Origin: Leptolinea sp. UBA5203
GTDB lineage: Bacteria > Chloroflexota > Anaerolineae > Anaerolineales > Anaerolineaceae
Reading direction: 5' to 3'
Assembly: GCA_002412765.1 (NCBI GenBank)
Contig: DHVR01000025.1
Coordinates: forward strand, 1 to 36,755
Length of the DNA stretch: 36,755 nt
Shown here: positions 1 through 7,925 of the stretch, in pieces
Layout: every line of letters begins with the position of its first letter
Position numbering within the stretch: position 1 is the first letter of the stretch
The notes under the pieces: generated by a model
Database searches by the model: none
The model's input: only the letters and a program-made list of their open reading frames with translations
What the model was told of the DNA's origin: nothing
Translations under genes and position numbers: made by a program

Positions 1-27
1 TCTATGGATATTTGTGACTGTAACCTA

Positions 28-56
28 TTGACAGGGGTGTGTTGCATTATTCTGAT
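28..56 (+). promoter_or_regulatory. Candidate sigma70-type promoter for the YdcF-like gene
   Basis: A perfect -35 box TTGACA lies at 28-33. It is followed after 17 bases by TCTGAT at 51-56, a 4-of-6 match to the -10 consensus. The transcript would start about 50 bases before the ATG at 119, which has an AAAGGA ribosome site. This is a pattern match only. Confidence 0.5.
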
Positions 57-118
57 CCTGCGGTTAAGATTGAGCATATTGTTGGGGAGAGAACTTGAAA
101 TTTCAAAGGATGTGATTT

Positions 119-913
119 ATGTTTGTATTTCTATCTAAATTACTGCCGCTATTTATTTATCCCATCGGCTTGATAACTCTCTTAATTGCACTGGCACTTT
201 ATTTCGGTAAACATGAAACCTTCCGCAAATTGGCACTGGGCCTGAGCCTGCTGGTTTTATTCGTTTGCGGAAATCGCTGGGTGGCTTACTCAGGTGCAAA
301 ATCCCTGGAATGGCAGTACTTGCCTCTGGCGGAGATTCCTCAGGCTGAAGCCATTGTTGTTTTGGGTGGAGCTACCATGGCGGCAGAATATCCTCGCAGC
401 GGGGTGGAAGTCAATGGAGCCGCGGATCGTGTCCTTTATGCGGCTCAACTTTACCAGGAAGGAAAAGCCCCCCTGATTATCTCCAGCGGTGGCAGTATCG
501 AATGGCAGCAGGAAGGGCAAAGTACGCCATCCCTGGAAATGGCACAACTGCTGATGCGCTTCGGAGTGCCGGAAAATGCCATTGTTTTACAAACCCGCTC
601 TTACAACACCCATGAGGATGCCGTTTATTCTACCGAAATCCTCAAAGAAATGGGGATTAAGAAAATTATTCTGGTCACTTCCGCCATGCATATGCCTCGT
701 TCAGCAGCGCTCTTTTTGCATGAGGGGTTGGAGGTCATCCCGGCTCCAACAGATTACCGTATCACCCAATCTATTTGGGATGATCTTTGGAAATTTGAAT
801 TTCCTTCCACTTTATTAAATCTCATTCCTTCGGAGAGTAATATATCTCTGACCACGAATGTTATGAAGGAATATATTGGTTTACTGGTGTACCGTCTGCA
901 GGGGTGGTTATAA
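119..913 (+). CDS. YdcF/SanA-like DUF218 membrane-anchored protein
   Basis: The 264-residue protein has two hydrophobic N-terminal segments (about residues 5-28 and 37-52), followed by a DUF218/ElyC-SanA-YdcF domain. The domain shows the AIVVLGG strand near residue 80, a SGG turn, the RSYNTHEDAVYS segment and LVTSAMHMPRS, which match the family pattern of G-rich, N-T-x-E-x-A and T-S-x-x-H-x-x-R motifs. Members of this family act in the envelope and some are linked to peptidoglycan or lipid-carrier metabolism, but the reaction is not settled. The length fits the two-TM ElyC-like subgroup. The start has AAAGGA nine bases upstream. A small lipoprotein gene follows after 64 bases and may be co-transcribed. 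The family call is firm; the function is open. Confidence 0.85.
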   Translation: MFVFLSKLLPLFIYPIGLITLLIALALYFGKHETFRKLALGLSLLVLFVCGNRWVAYSGAKSLEWQYLPLAEIPQAEAIVVLGGATMAAEYPRSGVEVNGAADRVLYAAQLYQEGKAPLIISSGGSIEWQQEGQSTPSLEMAQLLMRFGVPENAIVLQTRSYNTHEDAVYSTEILKEMGIKKIILVTSAMHMPRSAALFLHEGLEVIPAPTDYRITQSIWDDLWKFEFPSTLLNLIPSESNISLTTNVMKEYIGLLVYRLQGWL

Positions 914-977
914 AATCCAGCTAAAATCCGTCTGGAGAGCTGGATTTTCATGGTTCGAACCCTTTATAATCAATTTG

Positions 978-1424
978 ATGAATACATCTTCGAATCGTGC
1001 AGTGCAGAATATCTTCCGTGTATTATGGGTCAGTTTGCTGATGATGTCGCTTGCTGCCTGCAGCTCTGCGAAATCCGAACCCCTCTCTTTCAATCCTGAA
1101 TTGTTCACAAAAAAAGGCAGTTCAGGGGGGGAGTGTTATTTGTTGGTTGATAATGTCAGTACAAGTTTCCCGACTCCCAATCCACATGATGCCATGATTC
1201 GATTAAGTGGAACCATGACAGAGAGTTGCTCAAATCTTCAGGTGGGCATGGAACAGCCGGATATGGGGAAAAATATACGCATTGAAGTGGTTGCCGCAAC
1301 ATCCACGGCTGGTGGGGGAAGTGTTCGCCCATTTGTGGTCGAGTTATCTTCCAAAGCGCTGCGCTATGGAACCTATACGGTTTGGGTAAACGGCAGCGCG
1401 AGTACCATTTTTTCTGTTGAATAA
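978..1424 (+). CDS. Small lipoprotein of unknown function
   Basis: The 148-residue protein starts with a positively charged N-terminus, a hydrophobic stretch and a lipobox LAAC, with the acylated cysteine at residue 28, so it is predicted to be a membrane-attached lipoprotein. An upstream in-frame ATG at 876 would add 34 residues before the signal peptide and overlap the YdcF-like gene, so the ATG at 978 is preferred even though its ribosome site is poor. The mature part is short and predicted beta-rich (for example RPFVVELSSKALRYGTYTVW), with two cysteines near residues 54 and 82 that could pair. It resembles a small Ig-like domain, but I do not recognise a family. Its position behind the YdcF-like gene suggests an envelope role. 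Confidence 0.7.
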   Translation: MNTSSNRAVQNIFRVLWVSLLMMSLAACSSAKSEPLSFNPELFTKKGSSGGECYLLVDNVSTSFPTPNPHDAMIRLSGTMTESCSNLQVGMEQPDMGKNIRIEVVAATSTAGGGSVRPFVVELSSKALRYGTYTVWVNGSASTIFSVE

Positions 1425-1552
1425 CCATACCATTTATGTGAGCTTAATATAATCTTCACTATACCCTTATTGTAATACCCAATCCTATTATTTATGATTG
1501 ATCCAGACCTTAACTCATAAATCCAAAAAAATTTCTCTTCTGGAGATAATTT

Positions 1553-2257
1553 ATGCCTTTATCGGATATTCCTGCAAAGGAGCTGGAAACCTTTCGAGAT
1601 TACATGCGGGTCTATCGCAAGGACGCCGTCATCCTTCAGGAAGGTGAAACGGATGAAGACGGTTTGTTTTTACTGCGAACCGGGAAAGTTTCGATCTATA
1701 AGCATATTGATGGTCAGAATCAATTTATTGCCTATATCAACGCAGTGAACTTTTTTGGAGAAATGGCCATCGTCAACGGCGGACCCAGAACTGTAACGGT
1801 AATTACCAACTCGCCAACCGCAGTGGTTTACCATTTCCAAAAACCAGATTTGCAGTTGATTTTTTCCGAACCGACCTGGGGCGTCTTACTGGTTCGGCGG
1901 CTGACACAGAACCTGGCTAATGTGAATGAGGTTTTAATACAAACCCGTTTGGAGAATGAGCAATTATCCCTCAAGAATGATTACCTCACTCGGCACACAA
2001 CTGATATTTTTAGCCTGTTAACCGAAGTTCAACGGGATATTGCCAATGATGTGGTGGTAACAGCCAGAGAATGGCGCTATCTTAACGCGTTGTCTGAGGT
2101 GACCGGTGAAATGTTAAAAAACCGATTACCGGAAGTTTACAATAACGTTGATTTTATTTCGGACGATTTTTGGAAAAAATTACGTAAGGATAAAACTCTT
2201 CCGGATTTTCTGGAAGAGTTTATTTTGGAAGCCCGTACAAAACGAAAAGGAAAATGA
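1553..2257 (+). CDS. Cyclic-nucleotide-binding domain protein, CRP-like fold without evident HTH
   Basis: Residues about 10-120 form a cNMP-binding beta-barrel: G-rich turns (EGETDEDGLFLLRTGKVSIY) and the phosphate-binding cassette FGEMAIVNGGPRT at residues 68-80. Glu70 and Arg79 occupy the positions that contact the ribose and phosphate in CAP-type domains, so nucleotide binding is plausible. The C-terminal half (about residues 120-234) is helical and charged, and I cannot find the helix-turn-helix expected in a CRP/FNR regulator. It may therefore be a signalling subunit rather than a DNA-binding activator, or it may carry a divergent HTH. GGAG lies 8 bases before the ATG. The gene stands alone, convergent with the ABC transporter gene. 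Confidence 0.75.
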   Translation: MPLSDIPAKELETFRDYMRVYRKDAVILQEGETDEDGLFLLRTGKVSIYKHIDGQNQFIAYINAVNFFGEMAIVNGGPRTVTVITNSPTAVVYHFQKPDLQLIFSEPTWGVLLVRRLTQNLANVNEVLIQTRLENEQLSLKNDYLTRHTTDIFSLLTEVQRDIANDVVVTAREWRYLNALSEVTGEMLKNRLPEVYNNVDFISDDFWKKLRKDKTLPDFLEEFILEARTKRKGK

Positions 2258-2276
2258 GGGGGTTGTTCTAAAAGCA

Positions 2277-2295
2277 GGGCGAACGCCGTTCGCCC
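2277..2295. repeat. Hairpin repeat, 9-bp arms, copy 1
   Basis: The arms GGGCGAACG (2277-2285) and CGTTCGCCC (2287-2295) flank a single C and are perfectly complementary. The flanks A (left) and CTA (right) are shared with a second element at 13538-13556 whose inner arm sequence differs but is also perfectly paired. It lies between two convergent genes and could also end transcription, although no T-run follows it. A short direct repeat CGAGTACTA/CGAGTACAA follows at 2301-2318. Confidence 0.7.
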
Positions 2296-2394
2296 CTATA
2301 CGAGTACTACGAGTACAAATTTCTTGATCCTGAAGAACGAATATGTGATGGTTCTAGAAGAATATTACAAATTTGGACATCCCATTTTTGCACC

Positions 2395-4317
2395 CTATGA
2401 ATTTGCTGGTTTAAATTGCGTGTGATACAGACTGGCATACAAGCCGTTTATTTTCAGAAGGCTTTCATGATTGCCTTGTTCCACAATTTTCCCTTGATCA
2501 ACAACTAAAATTTGATCTGCAGCCAGAATGGTACTGAGCCGATGGGCTATGACGATGCTGGTGCGTTCTTTCATGATTTGATCCAGGGCTTGTTGAATCA
2601 ATGCTTCCGATTCACTATCCAAGTGGCTGGTGGCTTCATCCAGGATGAGAATGCGCGGATCTTTGAGGATTACCCGGGCTAATGCGATGCGCTGTTTTTC
2701 CCCGCCGCTTAAACGATAGCCGCGCTCCCCAACGATGGTATCAAATCCATCCGGCAAATGGCGAATAAATGTGTCAATGTGGGCCGCTTTTGCGGCGTCA
2801 AACAGTTCATCTTCGGTAGCGTTTGGCTTGGCATAGAGCAGGTTGGTGCGGATAGTATCGTGAAACAGGTAACTCTCCTGTGTCACCATACCGATTTGCT
2901 TCATCAGGGAATCCAATTGATAGTCGCGGATGTCCCTGCCATCGATGCGGATTGTTCCAGAAGTCGTATCATACAGCCGGGGGACGAGATAGGTCATGGT
3001 GGTTTTGCCTGCACCGCTTGGCCCGACCAGGGCCACCAATTCACCTGGGTTCACCGTAAAAGAGATATGCTCCAGAATCCATTCTTCATCCCGGCTTAGC
3101 TCAGTCGATTCTGTCTGGGTTTCATCTTTGGTATAGTCGGACAAGACCGCGGTGACTTTTTCCATTTTTCCAAATCGTTTTACCTCACTCAGTTCCAGTT
3201 CTCTGCGGCTTTCATAGCGGAAGGATACATCCTCAAAACAGATAGATCCTTTTGCACGTTCCAAAATCACCGGGTCTGGGGCTTCCTGGATTTCACGGGG
3301 AAGGTCTATGATCTCAAACACCCGCTCAAAACTGACAATTGAAGTGGCAAATTCAACTGGAGCATTCGCTAAATTTTGTAATGCGGAGTAGAGGCTGGTG
3401 AGATAAGAACCAAAAGCCACGATGGTACCGATGGTGAATACGTCTTTTATTACCAGATATCCACCGATACCATAGATGAAAGAAGTGCCGACGGCACTGA
3501 GGAGTCCGATAATCATAAAGAAGACAACCCCAGTGACAGCTCGTTGGATACCAATATCGCGGACTTTTTTTGCGCGTGATTCAAACCGATTGGTTTCATC
3601 CACTGCCTGACCGAACAATTTTACCAGTAAGGCGCCGCCTATGTTCAAGGTTTCGTTGAGCATTGCGTTCATTTTTGCGTTGGCTTCCATTCCGTTGCGA
3701 GCAATGTCCCGCAGACGTCCACCCATTTTTCGGGCGGCAACGAAAAAGAGTGGCAGGATAATAATGCTGATCAGGGTGAGATGCCATTCGAGGGTAAACA
3801 TGACTGCCAGAACGGCGACAGTTTGGACGATATTGGTGATGATGCTGACAATAGTGTTGCTGATGGCATTTTGGGCGCCAACCACGTCGTTATTAAGCCG
3901 GCTGATTAATTCTCCGACTTTGGTGGTGGTGAAAAAACGAAGTGACATCTGCTGCAAGCGGGAGAATAAGCCCACGCGCAGGTCAAAGATCACACCTTCT
4001 CCAATGATGGCGTTTAAGCGGCGCTGCATGATGACTATCAGACCGCCAAATGCGGGGATGAGTAATAAGGCGGATGCAAGAAAAATCAGCCGGGATATAT
4101 TTTTTTGTGGAATGGTCTGATCGATCAGATCCCGGATAACCAATGGAGTTAATAAGTGCAAACCAGTATTGATAAGAATTAAGACCAGCATACCAATAAT
4201 TTGGTTTTGATAAGGTTTGGCGTAAGCCATCACCCTTCTGAGCAGCTGCCAGGTTATTTTGGGTTTTTCTTCAGATGAATGGATGTAACTCCACATTCCA
4301 CCGCCATGCATTCCCAT
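2395..4317 (-). CDS. ABC exporter, fused permease and ATPase half-transporter
   Basis: The 640-residue protein has an N-terminal six-helix ABC exporter membrane domain (about residues 35-330) followed by an ATPase domain. The ATPase shows Walker A GPSGAGKTT near residue 432, signature LSGGE near 535, Walker B ILILDEA near 554 and the H-loop IVIAHRLST near 584. This is the MsbA/LmrA-type layout, which works as a homo- or heterodimer; the substrate cannot be told. The ATG at 4317 is chosen because AAGGA lies 7 bases upstream; an in-frame ATG at 4344 has no such site. About 40 extra residues, rich in Glu, Lys and Ser, sit between the first NBD strands (FEDVSFRYES) and the strand before Walker A (ILEHISFTV). 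The gene is monocistronic. Confidence 0.9.
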   Translation of the reverse strand: MGMHGGGMWSYIHSSEEKPKITWQLLRRVMAYAKPYQNQIIGMLVLILINTGLHLLTPLVIRDLIDQTIPQKNISRLIFLASALLLIPAFGGLIVIMQRRLNAIIGEGVIFDLRVGLFSRLQQMSLRFFTTTKVGELISRLNNDVVGAQNAISNTIVSIITNIVQTVAVLAVMFTLEWHLTLISIIILPLFFVAARKMGGRLRDIARNGMEANAKMNAMLNETLNIGGALLVKLFGQAVDETNRFESRAKKVRDIGIQRAVTGVVFFMIIGLLSAVGTSFIYGIGGYLVIKDVFTIGTIVAFGSYLTSLYSALQNLANAPVEFATSIVSFERVFEIIDLPREIQEAPDPVILERAKGSICFEDVSFRYESRRELELSEVKRFGKMEKVTAVLSDYTKDETQTESTELSRDEEWILEHISFTVNPGELVALVGPSGAGKTTMTYLVPRLYDTTSGTIRIDGRDIRDYQLDSLMKQIGMVTQESYLFHDTIRTNLLYAKPNATEDELFDAAKAAHIDTFIRHLPDGFDTIVGERGYRLSGGEKQRIALARVILKDPRILILDEATSHLDSESEALIQQALDQIMKERTSIVIAHRLSTILAADQILVVDQGKIVEQGNHESLLKINGLYASLYHTQFKPANS

Positions 4318-4685
4318 GGGATTATCCTTTCTTAGTTTGAACAAATATATATATCTTGTGCAAGATTATTGTAATGTATCCTTCTGATAAAAGCGAAGTT
4401 GTGATGTGGTTTACATGACAATATGAAATTCCACCTTGTTATGCGAACTATACGGAACATTTAATACACATGGAAAACGCTCCATTTGGATGATGGTGCG
4501 TTTGGCTGGGTAGTTGAGGTCCAGTAATTCGGTATGAACCGTCCAACGGCACCCAACTGAAAAGGTTATCCGCCGAATCTTCAGGATGTGCTAAACCTAT
4601 ATATTTTAACTTGACATTTATGATAAAAGTAGTAAACTATATATACCCATACCCCCTGGGTGGGGGTATTAAAATAAGGAAACCT
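4318..4685. other. Divergent intergenic region between the ABC exporter and csoR
   Basis: This 368-base region holds the leader of the minus-strand ABC gene on its left, including an AT-rich stretch near 4340-4370, and the csoR promoter/operator on its right. Nothing recognisable was found from about 4380 to 4600: no RNA gene, no plausible ORF and no strong repeat. Confidence 0.6.
4611..4669 (+). promoter_or_regulatory. csoR promoter with CsoR-type copper operator
   Basis: TTGACA lies at 4611-4616, with possible -10 boxes TAAACT at 4633-4638 (16-base spacing) or TATATA at 4638-4643. Immediately downstream is an inverted repeat with arms ATACCCCC (4649-4656) and GGGGGTAT (4662-4669) around TGGGT. 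It fits the TACCCC-N-GGGGTA pattern known for CsoR/RcnR-family operators. The position around the expected transcription start suits repression by the adjacent gene product and release by Cu(I). Autoregulation is inferred. Confidence 0.8.
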
Positions 4686-4958
4686 ATGCACGAACATCAG
4701 GACCATATTCGCCGATTAAAAATTGCCGAGGGACATCTGCGCGGAATTCAACGTATGCTGGAAGAAGATGCGTATTGTATGGATGTGATTCAGCAGATCA
4801 ATGCTGTAAAAGCCTCTTTAAACAAAATCAATACATCTATTTTGGATCAGCATATGAAATCCTGCCTGACCACAGCGGTTAGGGGAGACGATGCTGATGA
4901 ACGTGAACGGGTTTTAGCCGAGATTGTCCATTTATTTGAAGCCGTTAACAAAAACTAA
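4686..4958 (+). CDS. csoR: CsoR-family copper-sensing repressor
   Basis: The 90-residue all-helical protein belongs to the CsoR/RcnR (DUF156) family. The Cu(I) ligand set Cys-His-Cys is present at Cys31, His56 and Cys60, with the H-x3-C spacing of the second helix, as in the copper sensors; nickel and persulfide sensors differ at these positions. The start at 4686 has AAGGAA 5 bases upstream and gives the usual family length. An upstream in-frame TTG at 4611 is the -35 box itself and is rejected. The gene is the first of an operon with copZ (18 bases on) and copA. It should repress the operon through the inverted repeat at 4649-4669 and release it when Cu(I) binds. Confidence 0.93.
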   Translation: MHEHQDHIRRLKIAEGHLRGIQRMLEEDAYCMDVIQQINAVKASLNKINTSILDQHMKSCLTTAVRGDDADERERVLAEIVHLFEAVNKN

Positions 4959-4976
4959 TTGTAGGTTGGAGGAACC

Positions 4977-5183
4977 ATGGAAAAAATTACTTTTAATGTA
5001 CCCAATATTTCTTGCGGACACTGCGTGCATACCATTCAGACGGAATTAGGTGAACTGGAAGGGGTTGCCAATGTTATGGCATCTGCTGAGACCAAACAAG
5101 TTGCTGTGGAATTCAATGCTCCTGCAGATGAGAAAATAATCCGTGAAACTCTATTGGAGATTAACTATCCTGCCGCTGTATGA
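4977..5183 (+). CDS. copZ: Copper chaperone, single HMA domain
   Basis: The 68-residue protein is one ferredoxin-like heavy-metal-associated domain. The metal-binding loop reads SCGHC (Cys13 and Cys16), within the family consensus x-C-x-x-C. It should carry Cu(I) in the cytosol to the CopA ATPase encoded next, and possibly to CsoR. The family usually has 65-75 residues, so it is full length. GGAGG lies 5 bases before the ATG. The copA GTG start follows after 39 bases. Confidence 0.9.
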   Translation: MEKITFNVPNISCGHCVHTIQTELGELEGVANVMASAETKQVAVEFNAPADEKIIRETLLEINYPAAV

Positions 5184-5222
5184 TCCAGATCCTTTGATAC
5201 AAGCAGGTGGAGGGTAAATTCC

Positions 5223-7652
5223 GTGTCTGAACAAAAACATATTACCCTGCCCATTACCGGTATGACATGTGCCAATTGTGTGTTATCGGTAGAACGCAGT
5301 TTAAAAAAAGAGAAAGGGGTGGATTCCGCCACAGTGAATTTGTCTTCTGAGCGGGCTGTTGTCAGTTTTGATCCACAACTGACGACTTTAACTGGATTAC
5401 TCCAGCGCATAGAAAAAGCCGGTTATGGTATTGCCAATGGGGAAGCAGATTTCCTGATTCCCCAGTTGGCGGATGCTGCCGATGTGCGCCGTCTGGAAAA
5501 TGCCATGCAGCAAGTGGAGGGGGTATCCGATACGCGGATAAACCTTGCGAGCGGCAAAGTACTTGTAAAGTATATTCCAACCTTAATGGATCCCAAGGAT
5601 CTTGAAAAAGTTTTTCAAAAGATCGGCTTCCAAGCCACCTTGCTGGGGAATGAAAGCGCAGCCGATGCAGAAGCCGCGGCTCGCGATGCAGAAATCAAGA
5701 CACAGTGGAAGTTTTTGATGGTCGGTTTGGTCTTTACCCTACCGCTCTTCCTGCTCTCCATGTCCGCTGATTTGGGTTTTTTGCCCATGGAAATGCGCCA
5801 TGCCACCTGGCTGGGTTGGGTGATGCTGGTTTTAGCCACCCCCGTGCAATTTTTTGTCGGCTGGCAGTATTATGTAGGTGGGTATAAATCCATCCGCAAT
5901 GGGGCTGCCAATATGGATGTGCTGGTAGCCATGGGCTCTTCTGCTGCTTATTTTTATTCCATTCTGGTAGTACTGGGATGGATACCCGGACATGTTTATT
6001 TTGAAACAGCAGCGGTGATCATCACCCTGATTAAATTAGGGAAATATCTGGAAGTCAAAGCCAAAGGCAGAACCAGCGAAGCCATCAAGAAGTTGATGGG
6101 CTTGCAGGCCAAGACGGCTACAGTTCTGATCGATGGCGTGGAACAGGCCATTCCGGTGGAAGATGTGCACAAGGGCTACGAGATCATCGTCCGTCCGGGT
6201 GAAAAAATTCCTGTGGACGGGGTGATCCTTTCTGGGGAAACCCTGGTGGACGAATCCATGATATCCGGTGAATCCCTGCCAGTCAGTAAAAAAATTGGCG
6301 ATACAGTGATTGGGGCAACCTTGAATCGCAGCGGTTATTTCCATTTTCGAGCTGAAAAAGTGGGCAAGGATACGGCATTAGCGCAGATCATTAAGTTGGT
6401 GGAAGAAGCCCAGGGCAGTAAAGCACCCATCCAACAATTAACCGATCGCATCTCGGCTGTATTTGTGCCGGCCATTATTGTCATTGCTTTGCTTACCTTC
6501 ACGATTTGGTTTTTATGGATCCCCATTGCCGTGAATCAAGACTCCTTAACACGCGCCGTGATTCGCGCTATTGCCGTGTTGGTCATCGCCTGTCCCTGCG
6601 CTATGGGGCTGGCAACCCCGACCGCCGTTATGGTTGGTACGGGCCGCGGTGCGGAGATGGGCGTGTTGATCAAATCCGGCGAAGCGCTTGAACGAGCGGG
6701 TCGCTTGACCACGGTTTTGTTTGATAAAACTGGCACCCTCACCCGTGGGCAACCGGAAGTGACGGACGTACTCGTGTTTGATAGAAGCCTGAATGAAAAT
6801 GAATTACTGCGTCTGGCTGCTTCGGTGGAGAAAGGCAGTGAGCATCCGCTGGGAGAAGCCATTGTGGCTTCAGCCAACCTGCGCGAGCTGGCCTTATCTG
6901 ATCCGCAATCCTTCGCCACCGTCACCGGGCGGGGTGTTTCAGCTCAGATTGACGGCAAGGCTGTTTATGTAGGCAATGAACAGTGGATGGAAGAATCCGG
7001 TTATGAGGTCTCAACGCTGAAAGATGCCTTAAGTTCACTGCGCAAAGACGGCAAAACGGCCATGTCTGTGGCAGTGGACGGGCGAATTGCCGGCGTGATT
7101 GGCGTGGCCGATACCTTGAAAGAAAACAGCGCCGATGTGATCCATCAATTGCAAAAGATGGGATTGAAGGTCAATATGGTCACTGGGGATCATCAACTTA
7201 CCGCGGATGCCATTGCCAGAAAACTCTCACTGAATGCTGTCTTTGCGGAAGTTTTGCCCGGCCAAAAAGCGGATATCGTCAGCCAGCTTCAGGCCAAGGG
7301 GGCAGTGGTCGCCATGGTGGGAGACGGCATAAACGATGCGCCTGCCCTGGCTAAAGCAGACGTGGGCATTGCCATTGGCACCGGCACGGATGTGGCGATT
7401 GCCTCAGCCCCCGTGGTTTTGATCAGCGGCGACGTCCAGCATGTGGTGAAAGCTATTCTGCTTTCCCGGCGTACCCTGAAAACTATTAAACAAAATCTTT
7501 TCTGGGCGTTTTTCTATAATATTCTGTTGGTCCCAGCGGCGGCCATGGGCTGGTTAAACCCCATGCTGGCGGCAGGCGCAATGGCTTTCAGCAGCATCTT
7601 TGTGGTAACAAACAGCTTGCGCTTGAGGAATTATCTAAAAGAGAACTACTAA
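5223..7652 (+). CDS. copA: Copper-exporting P1B-type ATPase CopA
   Basis: The 809-residue P-type ATPase has an N-terminal HMA domain with CANC at residues 16-19, then a second HMA-like domain (about 77-142) that lacks any CxxC. Eight membrane helices are expected. The ion-site motif CPC lies at 457-459, the phosphorylation motif DKTGT at 501-505 (Asp501), the nucleotide-site His-Pro at 541-542 and GDGIND at 700-705. The last helices carry FYN and MAFSS, the TM7 and TM8 signatures of Cu(I)-specific P1B-1 pumps. It exports Cu(I) across the membrane using ATP. Translation starts at GTG 5223, with GGAGG 9 bases upstream. It is the last gene of csoR-copZ-copA and is followed by a clear terminator. 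Confidence 0.95.
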   Translation: MSEQKHITLPITGMTCANCVLSVERSLKKEKGVDSATVNLSSERAVVSFDPQLTTLTGLLQRIEKAGYGIANGEADFLIPQLADAADVRRLENAMQQVEGVSDTRINLASGKVLVKYIPTLMDPKDLEKVFQKIGFQATLLGNESAADAEAAARDAEIKTQWKFLMVGLVFTLPLFLLSMSADLGFLPMEMRHATWLGWVMLVLATPVQFFVGWQYYVGGYKSIRNGAANMDVLVAMGSSAAYFYSILVVLGWIPGHVYFETAAVIITLIKLGKYLEVKAKGRTSEAIKKLMGLQAKTATVLIDGVEQAIPVEDVHKGYEIIVRPGEKIPVDGVILSGETLVDESMISGESLPVSKKIGDTVIGATLNRSGYFHFRAEKVGKDTALAQIIKLVEEAQGSKAPIQQLTDRISAVFVPAIIVIALLTFTIWFLWIPIAVNQDSLTRAVIRAIAVLVIACPCAMGLATPTAVMVGTGRGAEMGVLIKSGEALERAGRLTTVLFDKTGTLTRGQPEVTDVLVFDRSLNENELLRLAASVEKGSEHPLGEAIVASANLRELALSDPQSFATVTGRGVSAQIDGKAVYVGNEQWMEESGYEVSTLKDALSSLRKDGKTAMSVAVDGRIAGVIGVADTLKENSADVIHQLQKMGLKVNMVTGDHQLTADAIARKLSLNAVFAEVLPGQKADIVSQLQAKGAVVAMVGDGINDAPALAKADVGIAIGTGTDVAIASAPVVLISGDVQHVVKAILLSRRTLKTIKQNLFWAFFYNILLVPAAAMGWLNPMLAAGAMAFSSIFVVTNSLRLRNYLKENY

Positions 7653-7660
7653 TCTTTTTT

Positions 7661-7698
7661 CGCAGAGGGTCCAAGTATGGATCCTCTGCGATTTTTTT
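7661..7698 (+). terminator. Rho-independent terminator of the copper operon
   Basis: A stem CGCAGAGGGTCC / GGATCCTCTGCG (7661-7672 and 7679-7690, one G-T pair) with a six-base loop is followed by ATTTTTTT. It begins 9 bases after the copA stop codon. Confidence 0.9.
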
Positions 7699-7925
7699 CG
7701 TCGGATGAATCAATAGAACTGGGAAACAGATTAATTTACTTTGTCACTCGCGACAATAGCCAATCTATTCTAAAAAATCATACCCTGATCGTGCTATACT
7801 ACTTTTAAACGCTCTTTTTCGGCCAGGAACATGGTCAAACACAGATCTTTCATGGGTGTAAATTAACCACGGCCAACTTGGAATAATCCAAAATCATTCC
7901 AGTTTGTCTTTTGTGAGGTTACCCA

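Noticed and set aside
4611..4685. N-terminal extension of CsoR from the TTG at 4611
   Set aside because: The extension would be translated from the -35 box and through the operator palindrome, and has no ribosome site.
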